A stretch of DNA of 64,000 bases from Proteus terrae subsp. cibarius (lineage in GTDB: Bacteria; Pseudomonadota; Gammaproteobacteria; Enterobacterales; Enterobacteriaceae), in NCBI RefSeq assembly GCF_011045835.1, contig NZ_CP047349.1, positions 744,001-808,000 on the forward strand, in the 5' to 3' direction. A program made the translations under genes and the position numbers. Shown here piece after piece: positions 49,197 to 57,352 of this stretch; positions within the stretch are counted from its first letter, which is position 1; the number at the start of each line of letters is the position of its first letter. The notes beneath the pieces are model-generated. The model made no database searches and was not told the origin of the DNA. It was given only the letters and a program-made list of their open reading frames with translations.

Positions 49197-49748
49197 TCAA
49201 TCCTCCATACCAATAATGACAATATTAGGGTTACTGATGGTGTGATCAGGAACGCCATAGCGTTTTTCTAATAAAGCCCAATTTGTCGTATGTTTTTTAC
49301 GTAAATCTTCAATTTCGCCAAATTCAATGGCACCCGTAGGGCAAGATTCAACGCAACGTGGTTTCAAACCTTCATCCAGTCTATCTGCACACATATTGCA
49401 TTTACTGGTTTTGCCTTCAACTGGATCATAAACAGGCGCATTGTAAGGACAGGCCATGATACACATCTGGCAACCAATACATTTGTCATGATCTTGCACG
49501 ACAATACCATCCTCTCGTTTGGTATAAGTATCAGCAGGGCAGACTTTTAGGCACTGTGGATCATCACAATGGTTACAAGACATCGTAATAAAGGCTTGTG
49601 CATTAGGTTGGTCTTCGTTGAATTCACGAACACGACGCCATAGCACACCGGGAGGTGTCACGTTTTCAGATTTACAGGCCATAGAGCAGGTACGGCAACC
49701 GTAGCAATCTTTGGTATTTATCAGAAAACCATACTGTTTCTTCGCCAT
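49197..49748 (-). CDS. dmsB: DmsB-type four-cluster ferredoxin subunit
   Basis: A 183-residue electron-transfer subunit with four cysteine groups for [4Fe-4S] clusters: DCYGCRTCSMACKSE (start), SCNHCDDPQCLKVCP, KCIGCQMCIMACPYNAP, and KCNMCADRLDEGLKPRCVESCP. It closely follows E. coli DmsB. It has no signal peptide; such subunits are exported with the Tat-bearing A subunit. GGGAGG is well spaced for the ATG at 49748, whereas the ATG at 49754 lies too close to it. It is embedded in the operon between A and C. Confidence 0.9.
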   Translation of the reverse strand: MAKKQYGFLINTKDCYGCRTCSMACKSENVTPPGVLWRRVREFNEDQPNAQAFITMSCNHCDDPQCLKVCPADTYTKREDGIVVQDHDKCIGCQMCIMACPYNAPVYDPVEGKTSKCNMCADRLDEGLKPRCVESCPTGAIEFGEIEDLRKKHTTNWALLEKRYGVPDHTISNPNIVIIGMED

Positions 49749-49750
49749 GA

Positions 49751-52087
49751 TCATGCCTCCCTTCTTACGTTAACTAAGGTGCTATTACAGCAATGACCAT
49801 TACCCAAAGGCTCTACGTGATCATTGGTGACATGGCTACTACTTCCGCCTTGTTGCTCCCACCATCCATTATCCAATGAGACAACGCCTTGCTTAATATG
49901 AGTGGTCACAACGGCAATAGCGCGGTGCTCACCTCGATCATTAAACGCGATAGCCCATTCGCCATCTTTAATACCGCGAGCTAAGGCGTCATTAGGATGG
50001 ATAAGAATATTAGGCTGATTGCGCTGTACTTCTAAGATCCACTCATTCATACCATGACTAGAGTGAACACTACGGGCGAGTTTGCGTTGTACTGCCATCA
50101 GAGGATACTTCTTGGCAAGTTCAGGTGAACCTTTTGTTGATTCTTTTACTGGGTAATAGGTGACAATAGGGGAGAAGTTCTTGCCCTGCCATTCTTCAAT
50201 AAAGAAGTGTGCTTTTTTCGTTGAGGTACGGAAAACACCATCTTTAAATGGGATCCAATCACCCTCAACTGGGCGCACTGGACCTTTTTCCAGCATTTCA
50301 CGAGTAATGCCAGAACCTTTAAGGCAAGCATCAATGTAATGCTCAATAGGTTGATTAAAGACTTCACCAAAGCCAAAGCGCTCAGCAAGACGAGCAAAGA
50401 TCCAGTAATCAGGTTTTGCTTCTCCCGGTGGCTCAACGGCTTTTTCCATTAATTGCACATATTGGCTACGAACTCCTGCCATTAAGCTGGTATCTTCAAA
50501 AATAGTGGTAACAGGAAGTACTAGATCAGCATAAAGAGCCGTGGATGACATCAAGTTATCAGCGACAACAACAAAAGGAACTTTTTTCAGTGCATTACGT
50601 ACCATATTGGTGTTAGGAAGTTGCGTCATTACACCCATTGTCATGATCCACCAAAAGTTAATTGGGTGTGGTCTTTCATTGACAATCCAATCACCGACTT
50701 TTGCAACGGGGATAGGTTTGATGGGTTTTGCATTCGGTGCTGGTGGAATAATTGGGCTAAATTTCGCCATTTGACGAGCACCGCCCGCATCACAAATTCC
50801 AGCACCTTTTTTACCGATATTGCCGGTTAATAAAGCGAGATAAAACTGGCTTGCAGCAACATAAGCACCGAACTCTGTTCGTTGAGCACCTGACATATTT
50901 TGCACAATCATTGCCGGTTTGGTGGTGGCATAATCGCGTGCTAAACGAATAATCGTTTCTTTTGGAATATCTGTTTCTTGGCTCGTTTTTTCGATAGTCC
51001 AAGGCTGGGCTTGTTGATAAATTTGCTCAAAGACAGTCACGTAATCAGCATTAGCTGGTAGTTCATCATGAGTTAACGCAGGAACAATATTGGGTGTTTC
51101 ATGGTGAACAAGTTGCTGGCTCAGGGTATCAAAAACCAGATAGCTATCTTGGTCATCATCAGATTGGCGTAATAGTTTTTGCTGTGCGTTAACAAGATAA
51201 ACAGCCCCTGTATGTGCACGTAAAAAAGGTTTATCAGTGAGATTTTCTTCAATGATAATTTTGATCATACCTAATGCAAGAGCAGTATCTGTACCCGGTA
51301 CAATTGGGATCCATTCATCGGCTTTAGCTGCAGTTTCATTAAAGCGAGGATCAATAACTACCATTCTGGCGCCGTTTCGACGAGCTTGATTGTAGTTTTT
51401 AAAATATGCTTGCATGGTGACAGCAGGGTTATTGCCCCAGCAAAGAATATAACGACTATCTTTTACAGTATCACGAGTATCGGCATAGCGTAGACCTACC
51501 ATGGGGATCATTGCTGCGGTTACCGCAGAGCAGCATAAAGAGCCTGCTTGTTTTGTTGAGCCTCCCAAGTAATCGAAAAATGCTTTACCCATATCATTTT
51601 TAATCGAGTCCATATTGCCCGCATGAGTAGAGATAAATAGTCCCTCATTGCCAAACTTATCAATGGTTTCTCTGATATTTTTTTCAATAAGATCTAGCGC
51701 TTCATCCCAACTGATCGGCTTAAATTCTGCTTTTCCTTTTTCGCCAACACGCAATAAAGGTGTGGTGAGACGATCTTTATGGTATACCCACTTAGTTCGG
51801 CTCATTCCACGCAAACAGCATTTCACATTAAAGCCTTCAGAGGCTTCAATTTTGATCAGTTTCCCCTTATGTGTAAAAGCTGTTAGGTTACAGTGCAAAC
51901 ATTCCATCGCACAGGTTGAACGAAAGGTTTTATACTCGGATAATTTGATCCGTGGTTTCTGGTTAAATATGGGTTTATTTTCATTAACTAGACTGAACGC
52001 GTTAGGAGAAAGAGCAGCCACGCCAATGGCGCCCATTCCTTTTAACAACGTTCTTCTATTTAATTCCCATTTTTGATTTTTAGACAT
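49751..52087 (-). CDS. DmsA-family molybdopterin oxidoreductase, catalytic subunit (substrate uncertain)
   Basis: A 778-residue periplasmic molybdoenzyme of the DMSO reductase superfamily. A Tat signal is clear (NRRTLLKGMGAIGVAALSP, RR at 11-12). An N-terminal [4Fe-4S] motif follows: C59, C63, C66 and C90 or C91. The segment AGSLCCSAVTAAM (about 181-193) is where the molybdenum ligand should lie. A cysteine there would differ from the serine of E. coli DmsA and suggests another terminal acceptor, such as a sulfur or arsenic oxyanion. The ATG at 52087 has the better ribosome site. It is the first gene of an A-B-C operon divergent from an IclR gene, with a candidate FNR site and a striking inverted repeat upstream. 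Confidence 0.85.
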   Translation of the reverse strand: MSKNQKWELNRRTLLKGMGAIGVAALSPNAFSLVNENKPIFNQKPRIKLSEYKTFRSTCAMECLHCNLTAFTHKGKLIKIEASEGFNVKCCLRGMSRTKWVYHKDRLTTPLLRVGEKGKAEFKPISWDEALDLIEKNIRETIDKFGNEGLFISTHAGNMDSIKNDMGKAFFDYLGGSTKQAGSLCCSAVTAAMIPMVGLRYADTRDTVKDSRYILCWGNNPAVTMQAYFKNYNQARRNGARMVVIDPRFNETAAKADEWIPIVPGTDTALALGMIKIIIEENLTDKPFLRAHTGAVYLVNAQQKLLRQSDDDQDSYLVFDTLSQQLVHHETPNIVPALTHDELPANADYVTVFEQIYQQAQPWTIEKTSQETDIPKETIIRLARDYATTKPAMIVQNMSGAQRTEFGAYVAASQFYLALLTGNIGKKGAGICDAGGARQMAKFSPIIPPAPNAKPIKPIPVAKVGDWIVNERPHPINFWWIMTMGVMTQLPNTNMVRNALKKVPFVVVADNLMSSTALYADLVLPVTTIFEDTSLMAGVRSQYVQLMEKAVEPPGEAKPDYWIFARLAERFGFGEVFNQPIEHYIDACLKGSGITREMLEKGPVRPVEGDWIPFKDGVFRTSTKKAHFFIEEWQGKNFSPIVTYYPVKESTKGSPELAKKYPLMAVQRKLARSVHSSHGMNEWILEVQRNQPNILIHPNDALARGIKDGEWAIAFNDRGEHRAIAVVTTHIKQGVVSLDNGWWEQQGGSSSHVTNDHVEPLGNGHCCNSTLVNVRREA

Positions 52088-52110
52088 AGACATTCTCACG
52101 CACAAGAAAA

Positions 52111-52147
52111 GTTAACTATATATAAACCCAATTCATATATAGTTAAC
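52111..52147. promoter_or_regulatory. 13-bp perfect inverted repeat before the molybdoenzyme operon
   Basis: GTTAACTATATAT (52111-52123) and ATATATAGTTAAC (52135-52147) are exact reverse complements around an 11-base centre. The right arm begins about 48 bases from the A-subunit start codon. The position between the operon and the divergent IclR gene makes it a good candidate operator, or a 5' leader hairpin. Confidence 0.7.
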
Positions 52148-52148
52148 C

Positions 52149-52162
52149 TTGAGTTAGATCAT
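52149..52162. promoter_or_regulatory. Candidate FNR site
   Basis: TTGAG-TTAG-ATCAT matches 8 of 10 conserved positions of TTGAT-N4-ATCAA. It lies about 60-75 bases before the A-subunit start, which fits anaerobic activation of a respiratory enzyme, but the match is imperfect. Confidence 0.45.
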
Positions 52163-52318
52163 CTAAAAATAGACAAAGAAAATAATCGACAGAAAATGAT
52201 TAAAAAGCCCTATTTAAAATAAGGTTTCAGTGAAATAAACTAGTAAAAATGACAAAAAAAGAATAATGGGATATCGTCATAAAACAAAGTAAACAACGAA
52301 TAGGTATGGGAAAAATAA

Positions 52319-53008
52319 ATGCAGAATTCTCAAGGAGTTAACTCGGTTGATATCGCTATTACCATTCTTGAATTTATTGCTTCGAATGGAGGTATTGCCC
52401 GATCGTCAGATATTGCAAAAGCCTGTTCACTTTCAAAAAGTCGCTTACATAAATATTTAGTTTCACTTTGTCGCTCTGAAATGTTGTATCAAGAGAGTGA
52501 AGGAAGCCAGTATTGTTTGGGCAGTAAAATTCTTTTTTTAGCACAGGCGACGCCAAAGCCACAATCCTTCGTGGATGAGATTAATCAGTTATTATGTGAA
52601 TTTAGAGATGAACAGAATATGTCTACCGGACTGGTAATTTCTCAAGGTAATCAACTGTTTTTAACCCGTTATAATCGTAGCTTTAAACATGTTGATATCG
52701 ATTTTTTACCTGATACTCCTGTTCCTCATAAAGTTAGTGCTGCAGGTGCTGTTTTTGCCACTTTTAGTGATTTAAAAATTGAAGCTGATTTATCAACAAA
52801 GCAGCAAAATATTATTCGCCAACAAGGTTTTGCAATTCGTCATGAGCCGGCAGAAGGCATTCCAGGTGCACAATCTATTTCATGCCCTGTACTTAATAAA
52901 AAAGGGGAAATGGTAGCTGCAGTATTGACGATGGGATTTATTGAACCAGAAAGGCAAATGGAACTGGGCAATGCATTAAAAGCAAAAATGGCGCATTTTT
53001 CTCGTTAA
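52319..53008 (+). CDS. IclR-family transcriptional regulator
   Basis: A 229-residue regulator with an N-terminal winged helix (about 8-70; GGIARSSDIAKACSLSKSRLHKYLVSL) and a C-terminal effector domain of the IclR type (about 85-225; note PVPHKVSAAGAVFATFS and GAQSISCPVLNKKGEMVAAV). The ligand cannot be deduced. It is divergent from the molybdoenzyme operon and probably controls it through the inverted repeat at 52111-52147. Control of a DMSO-reductase-type enzyme by IclR is not the usual E. coli arrangement. Confidence 0.87.
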   Translation: MQNSQGVNSVDIAITILEFIASNGGIARSSDIAKACSLSKSRLHKYLVSLCRSEMLYQESEGSQYCLGSKILFLAQATPKPQSFVDEINQLLCEFRDEQNMSTGLVISQGNQLFLTRYNRSFKHVDIDFLPDTPVPHKVSAAGAVFATFSDLKIEADLSTKQQNIIRQQGFAIRHEPAEGIPGAQSISCPVLNKKGEMVAAVLTMGFIEPERQMELGNALKAKMAHFSR

Positions 53009-53024
53009 TTTGCTAGAGGCGTTA

Positions 53025-53060
53025 TTTAGGCACTTTTGCAGAAAAAACAAAGTGCCTAAA
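53025..53060. terminator. Hairpin between convergent iclR-type gene and efeB
   Basis: TTTAGGCACTTT and AAAGTGCCTAAA form a 12-bp stem with a loop of 12 bases. There is no strong T tract on either side, so it may be a weak bidirectional terminator. Confidence 0.55.
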
Positions 53061-53069
53061 TTGTGTTGA

Positions 53070-54335
53070 TTAATCAAATAGTCCTTTTGCCAGAATATCA
53101 CCCTCTTGAGATATACCGGATAACACGAAGTAATATCCACCACCGAAAGGTTTGATATAACGCTCTAAGGGTTCACCGTCTAAACGTTTTTGTGTATCAA
53201 TAAAGCCTTTTTTAAGGTTATTTTGGAACGAGATAAAAATTAGCCCCATATCTAGTTGACCTGAAGGCGTTAATCCTAATGAGTAGCTATAACTACGTCG
53301 GCGTAACTTGGCACTATAACGTTCTGGATTTCTTGGTTCAGCTCGTCGCATATGAGAATCAAATAGCACCCTGTCACCGTGAGGATCTTTTTCAAATTGA
53401 GGATCGTCCATCTCTTGCTTCATACCTATTGGCGCTCCGGTTGAGCGATGGCGTCCAAAGTTATTTTCTTGATCTTCAAGAGGTGTTCTATCCCAAAATT
53501 CCAAAGCAAAACGAATAAGGCGAACCGCTTGATAACTTCCACCTAAACACCACTGTGGTTCTTTTTGCTTTTCAGTGATCCATACAAGAGAGTCCATCAA
53601 ACTATTATCTGAAGAAGGCGCGTTACCAGAACCATCTTTAAAGCCAAAAAGATTAATCGGCGTTTGTCGATTATCGATATCACGAGCAGGAAGAAAACCA
53701 TCGATTTTCCATACAGCATAAACCTTCCCGGACAGGTGTTTTAAAATATCTCTTAACGCATAAATCACGCTTTCTTGGCTATTTGCACACAATTGCAGTA
53801 ATAGATCGCCACCGCACCATTTAGGATCGAGTCGGTCATTAGGAAAGGGTTTCATTGGCTCTAAGCGTTTAGGTTTTTTAGCTTGAAAACCAAAACGACT
53901 ATCAAAAAAACTATCGCCTAAAGCGACGGTGACGGTTAATTCATCAGGGTGTAGTTGTGTGCCTAAAATACCAGACTCAGCAGGAGGAAGGTGTGGATTA
54001 GCCCTTTGTTGTAGTTCTCTAGGTTGCGTTAAAAACGCAATTCGTTGTGTCAGTATTGTGAATATTTTTTTCACCTCATCGGCGCTTGTTATTGTCAGAT
54101 TAAGTGCAATAAATGAGGCATGTTTTTGTTCTGGTGTAATAACGCCCGCTTGATGTTGACCTAAATAAGCAATAGCGCGTTGATAACGCGAAGTTGATGA
54201 AGCTTCTTGTCTTTCTACTGCTTTAGCTCCCATACTAGCGAGTAATAAGCTTCCTCCTAGCCACTTTAACGTTGTACGTTTATTGAGGTTAACAGGATTT
54301 TTTGATAGTGATTTAAAGAGAGTTTTATTTTTCAT
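53070..54335 (-). CDS. efeB: EfeB-type DyP peroxidase
   Basis: A haem peroxidase of the dye-decolorising family, about 421 residues, last gene of the iron operon. EfeB works with EfeU and EfeO, oxidising ferrous iron or releasing iron from haem in the periplasm. The family's GxxDG-type motif is seen as FGFKDGSGN (about 205-213), and the proximal histidine lies in MRRAEPRNPERYS or nearby. The N-terminus looks like a Tat signal, but the twin-arginine is replaced by Lys-Arg (NKRTTLKWLGGSLLLASMGAKA). I chose the ATG at 54335, which lies inside the 3' end of efeO, over the open frame to 54368. Confidence 0.85.
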   Translation of the reverse strand: MKNKTLFKSLSKNPVNLNKRTTLKWLGGSLLLASMGAKAVERQEASSTSRYQRAIAYLGQHQAGVITPEQKHASFIALNLTITSADEVKKIFTILTQRIAFLTQPRELQQRANPHLPPAESGILGTQLHPDELTVTVALGDSFFDSRFGFQAKKPKRLEPMKPFPNDRLDPKWCGGDLLLQLCANSQESVIYALRDILKHLSGKVYAVWKIDGFLPARDIDNRQTPINLFGFKDGSGNAPSSDNSLMDSLVWITEKQKEPQWCLGGSYQAVRLIRFALEFWDRTPLEDQENNFGRHRSTGAPIGMKQEMDDPQFEKDPHGDRVLFDSHMRRAEPRNPERYSAKLRRRSYSYSLGLTPSGQLDMGLIFISFQNNLKKGFIDTQKRLDGEPLERYIKPFGGGYYFVLSGISQEGDILAKGLFD

Positions 54336-55248
54336 CACTTGCTTCTTTATAGTGATAGTAAACATCAATATTGAGCGTGCTGCGTAAGTTCGCGACTTGC
54401 TCTGCTAATTGTGTCACTTGAGAAAAAAGCCAACTTTTTTCTGTTTCAGGAAGCGCCGTTAAAGGCTGGAATAGACCTTCATCACGCTGATATTTTAAAA
54501 GTAGAGCACCAATATCGTCATATTGTTTGATAAGAGATTGATATTCAGCCGTTGGAATGTGATTCGATAAGATCTCCACGATTAGGCGCGATCCCGATAA
54601 ATTGGCATAGCTATCTCCCAGATCGCTGTTTGAATATTGATTTTCAATACCAGCGAGTTTGTCAGTCAAAATAAACTCTAGGTTATCACCCGCAGATTGA
54701 ACTAATTTAGGGATAGGAATATCTTCAATTGCGACACGTTTTTTTAAGTCACTAATGCCTCTTAAAAGGGCTTTTGCCGATTCTGTCGCGTTTTGAGGAT
54801 CTCTTAATTTAAACAGTTGATATTCAACTAAATGAAATCCTGAAAAACGAGGTGAGTTTTCTCTTTCAAGAAAGAAATCAGCTCGATTATTCAATAAACG
54901 TTCGCTCGATCCAAAAAGGGCGATAATAGGGCGAATAACTTCATAATGATAATGCGCTTGTTGATAAGCATTTTGTGCATTAATAAGCTGATTTTTTTCA
55001 CTATTCTCGATTAATTTATCGAGCGATTTTTCAACTAGCGTTAATTGCTCAACAGCTTTTTCTCGATAACTTAAAATATCAGTTTCGAACTTTTTAGGGG
55101 TCGGGATATCCCCTTTGGCAATAACGATGTTTTCACTATCTTGAATAATACCCTGAATAATTTTTTCGGCATAAACAGGAAAAGAAAATAACAAGATAAA
55201 TAGAAAAGCGGTGAGCTTTTTACTTTTCGATTTTGCATTATTTAGCAT
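54325..55248 (-). CDS. efeO: EfeO/imelysin-family (M75) periplasmic iron-binding protein
   Basis: About 307 residues with a Sec signal peptide (KKLTAFLFILLFSFPVYA, cleavage near residue 28). The mature part is a helical M75/imelysin domain, with FHLVEYQLF (the HxxE metal site at about 142-145). It lacks the N-terminal cupredoxin domain of classical EfeO, which is supplied here by a separate gene (56077-56424). It presumably delivers iron to EfeU. The ATG at 55248 lies within the end of efeU and has AGCGAGG upstream. It overlaps efeB by 11 bases. Confidence 0.82.
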   Translation of the reverse strand: MLNNAKSKSKKLTAFLFILLFSFPVYAEKIIQGIIQDSENIVIAKGDIPTPKKFETDILSYREKAVEQLTLVEKSLDKLIENSEKNQLINAQNAYQQAHYHYEVIRPIIALFGSSERLLNNRADFFLERENSPRFSGFHLVEYQLFKLRDPQNATESAKALLRGISDLKKRVAIEDIPIPKLVQSAGDNLEFILTDKLAGIENQYSNSDLGDSYANLSGSRLIVEILSNHIPTAEYQSLIKQYDDIGALLLKYQRDEGLFQPLTALPETEKSWLFSQVTQLAEQVANLRSTLNIDVYYHYKEASDEK

Positions 55249-56074
55249 GGCGAGAACCTCGCTTAAATAATAGCGCGACAACCACCCAATAGAGAATAAA
55301 TGTCACCACGCTTAAGCCAATAGGTTGAGAGCGGTAAGCAAAAAACGAAACTAAAAAATTACCAAAAACACTCGAATCATCAAGAATATGGCTAATATCC
55401 CAAAGTGGATAAATAAAGAAATCAGGTAATTCAAAATCCATTTCAATCAGTAGATTTGCAATTTCTTCTACGGCTTTTAATAACAGAGAAACGGCCAGGA
55501 ATAGTAATAAAAAACCGGTTACGGTAAAGAAATAGCGCCATGAAACCACTTTCGAAGTCAGCAGAAATAGCCACAGTGTGAATGCTGCGACAACTAAGCC
55601 AATAAAGACTTCAATAAAGAAAGGCAGTACTGTTTGTGTATTGAGGGCCATTATATGGCTAGAAAGGAATACCACCACTTCACTGCCTTCTCTGGCAATC
55701 GCAATGGCTATAATCAATAAAATACCCCACGCACTTTGTTGCTGTGTTTTTTGAGTGAGTTCATTTTCTATATTTGCTTTTAATGATTTTCCTTGCCCAT
55801 TCATCCAATAGACCATCTGCACAATAAGCACACAGGCGAGGATCTCCATTGTGATCATAAATAGAGATTGCCACATATCTTCTAGGGAGCTAAATACACC
55901 ATAAATACTTAGCGCTAGAATAACGGCAAGAAAGAGCCCAAATATCACGCCACCCCACAAGTATTTCATACCTTGTTGTGGTGTTGGTGAACGTTTTATC
56001 CACGCATAAATAATGCCTACTACTAATAGCGCTTCAAAACTTTCTCGCCAAACAACAAACAGAACTTGTCCCAT
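55238..56074 (-). CDS. efeU: EfeU/FTR1-family iron permease
   Basis: A 278-residue inner-membrane iron permease with seven hydrophobic segments. Both REXXE iron-binding motifs are present: R10-E11-S-F-E14 in the first helix and R128-E129-G-S-E132. The family takes up iron coupled to ferrous oxidation. Genes for P19 and cupredoxin lie upstream and EfeO and EfeB downstream, all in one direction with overlaps or tiny gaps. The neighbours resemble both FetMP-type and EfeUOB-type systems. A Fur box precedes the operon. Confidence 0.92.
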   Translation of the reverse strand: MGQVLFVVWRESFEALLVVGIIYAWIKRSPTPQQGMKYLWGGVIFGLFLAVILALSIYGVFSSLEDMWQSLFMITMEILACVLIVQMVYWMNGQGKSLKANIENELTQKTQQQSAWGILLIIAIAIAREGSEVVVFLSSHIMALNTQTVLPFFIEVFIGLVVAAFTLWLFLLTSKVVSWRYFFTVTGFLLLFLAVSLLLKAVEEIANLLIEMDFELPDFFIYPLWDISHILDDSSVFGNFLVSFFAYRSQPIGLSVVTFILYWVVVALLFKRGSRHAK

Positions 56075-56076
56075 AT

Positions 56077-56424
56077 TTACTCTGCCTTTTCAGTTGCAAC
56101 AATTTCACCTTGAGGGTGAGAAAGGTGGAAATCATCAAAGAAGCTGTAACGACCCGGTTTTAGTGGTGCGATTACAACGACAGAATTTGCGCCTGGTGCT
56201 AATACCTTTTCTTTACGTAGTTGTGTACTTTCAAATTCAACAGGGCTAGTGCCTGTATTACGAATTTTTATTCTAATGGGTGTTTTTGCAGGAACTTCAA
56301 GTGTTTGTGGAATAAGTTCGCCATCTTTCATTTCTAACTCAACAGTGTATTTCTCTGCTGCAAAAGCAGAGGATGTCACCATTAGCAGTAGTAATAATGT
56401 GTATTTAGAGAGAGTTTTGATCAT
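56077..56424 (-). CDS. Small periplasmic cupredoxin-like protein
   Basis: A 115-residue exported protein with a Sec signal (TLLLLLMVTSSAFAAEK, cleavage near residue 23). The mature part has the cupredoxin fold pattern, similar to the N-terminal domain of EfeO: VELEMKDGELIPQTLEVPAKTP and LAPGANSVVVIAPLKPGRYSFFDDFH. The classical Cys-His-Met type-1 copper set is not evident, because there is no cysteine in the mature part. It probably works with the separate EfeO-like protein. It ends two bases before efeU. A terminator-like hairpin lies upstream, between it and the P19 gene. Confidence 0.82.
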   Translation of the reverse strand: MIKTLSKYTLLLLLMVTSSAFAAEKYTVELEMKDGELIPQTLEVPAKTPIRIKIRNTGTSPVEFESTQLRKEKVLAPGANSVVVIAPLKPGRYSFFDDFHLSHPQGEIVATEKAE

Positions 56425-56450
56425 CAGCGTTTCACTTAAAAAGAGAAAAA

Positions 56451-56478
56451 GGATAAATCCAAATGATTGGATTTATCC
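56451..56478 (-). terminator. Terminator-like hairpin within the iron operon
   Basis: GGATAAATCCAA and TTGGATTTATCC form a 12-bp stem with a four-base loop. On the minus strand it is followed by a T-rich stretch (TTTTTCTCTTTTT). It lies between the P19 gene and the cupredoxin gene, so it probably makes the P19 gene more strongly expressed than the rest. Confidence 0.75.
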
Positions 56479-56491
56479 GTTATCAAGCTAA

Positions 56492-57049
56492 TTAGTAGCT
56501 ACCTTTACGGCCTGTACCGCTATAGGTGAAATCCCACGACACTTCAAAGGGTTCAAACCAAGGTGCAACGCCAGTTTCTTTATCGATATGGCGACCAAAA
56601 GCGATATCTTTGTTGTATGAAGGCGGATAAATCTTATAGGTCACGTTATATTGACCATTTCCATCCAGCTTCAGGTTTTCACCATAGTGAGGGCCATCAT
56701 TGGCAACCATTGCCATAAATGTGCCTTGCTGTTTTTTCGCAGGTGCATCAGATTTTGTTACGGTGTACTCAATGGTGAGGTAGGGGATCCAATCGCCTTC
56801 AGCAAATCCATTCGGATTATCTTCTGTGGCATGAATATCTGCTTCTAAATGGATATCTGCTTTATCAGCAGCTAAGTGATTCATCGCATGATGACCTTCT
56901 TCAGTATCCATGGTAATAGGTTGGAGATAAACCCCTTGAATTTCCATACCATTTTTAAGAATAGGGTGACCTACTGGATACTCAATGGCTAATGCAGATG
57001 CAGAAAGAAATGAGAGTGCAGTGAGAGAGAGAGTATAGCGATATTTCAT
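56492..57049 (-). CDS. P19/FetP-family periplasmic iron-binding protein
   Basis: A 185-residue exported protein with a Sec signal (LSLTALSFLSASALA, cleavage near 21). It belongs to the P19/Tpd/FetP family: EYPVGHPILKNGMEIQGVYLQPI near the mature N-terminus, a His-rich segment (GHHAMNHLAADKADIHLEADIHATE, about residues 52-76), FMAMVANDGPHYGENL, and a C-terminal EVSWDFTYSGTGRKGSY. Family members bind copper and iron and work with an FTR1-type permease, as here with EfeU. It is the first gene after a Fur box, and a hairpin separates it from the rest of the operon. Confidence 0.88.
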   Translation of the reverse strand: MKYRYTLSLTALSFLSASALAIEYPVGHPILKNGMEIQGVYLQPITMDTEEGHHAMNHLAADKADIHLEADIHATEDNPNGFAEGDWIPYLTIEYTVTKSDAPAKKQQGTFMAMVANDGPHYGENLKLDGNGQYNVTYKIYPPSYNKDIAFGRHIDKETGVAPWFEPFEVSWDFTYSGTGRKGSY

Positions 57050-57069
57050 GTTTAACCCTTATTATTGAA

Positions 57070-57084
57070 TGATAATTGTTATTA
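57070..57084. promoter_or_regulatory. Fur box upstream of the iron operon
   Basis: TGATAATTGTTATTA matches 13 of 15 positions of TGATAAT-N-ATTATCA. It lies 20 bases before the P19-gene start codon, so iron-dependent repression is expected. Confidence 0.78.
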
Positions 57085-57352
57085 TTCTTAATAAGGTTAA
57101 CATAATTTGTATTAGAAATAGGAGATAATCTGTACGAAAAATATCGCTTAAGTTGATGGGGAAATCAGAGAAAATGGTGCTAATACTTTATTTTATAAAA
57201 GAAAAAAATTTGTTGTTCTAAAAGAAATATATGAAGAGAATTAATAACTCTAGGTAATAATATCTAATAAAATCATATAATTAAGAGTGATATATGGAAA
57301 TCTTATTTATCTTAATGAGAAGATAAAACAGAAGATTTCCATACCAAGAATA
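57085..57352. other. Intergenic region between the iron operon and the MrpJ-like gene
   Basis: About 270 bases, very AT-rich. It includes upstream sequence of the iron operon promoter. No gene, repeat or clear terminator was seen. Confidence 0.5.
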
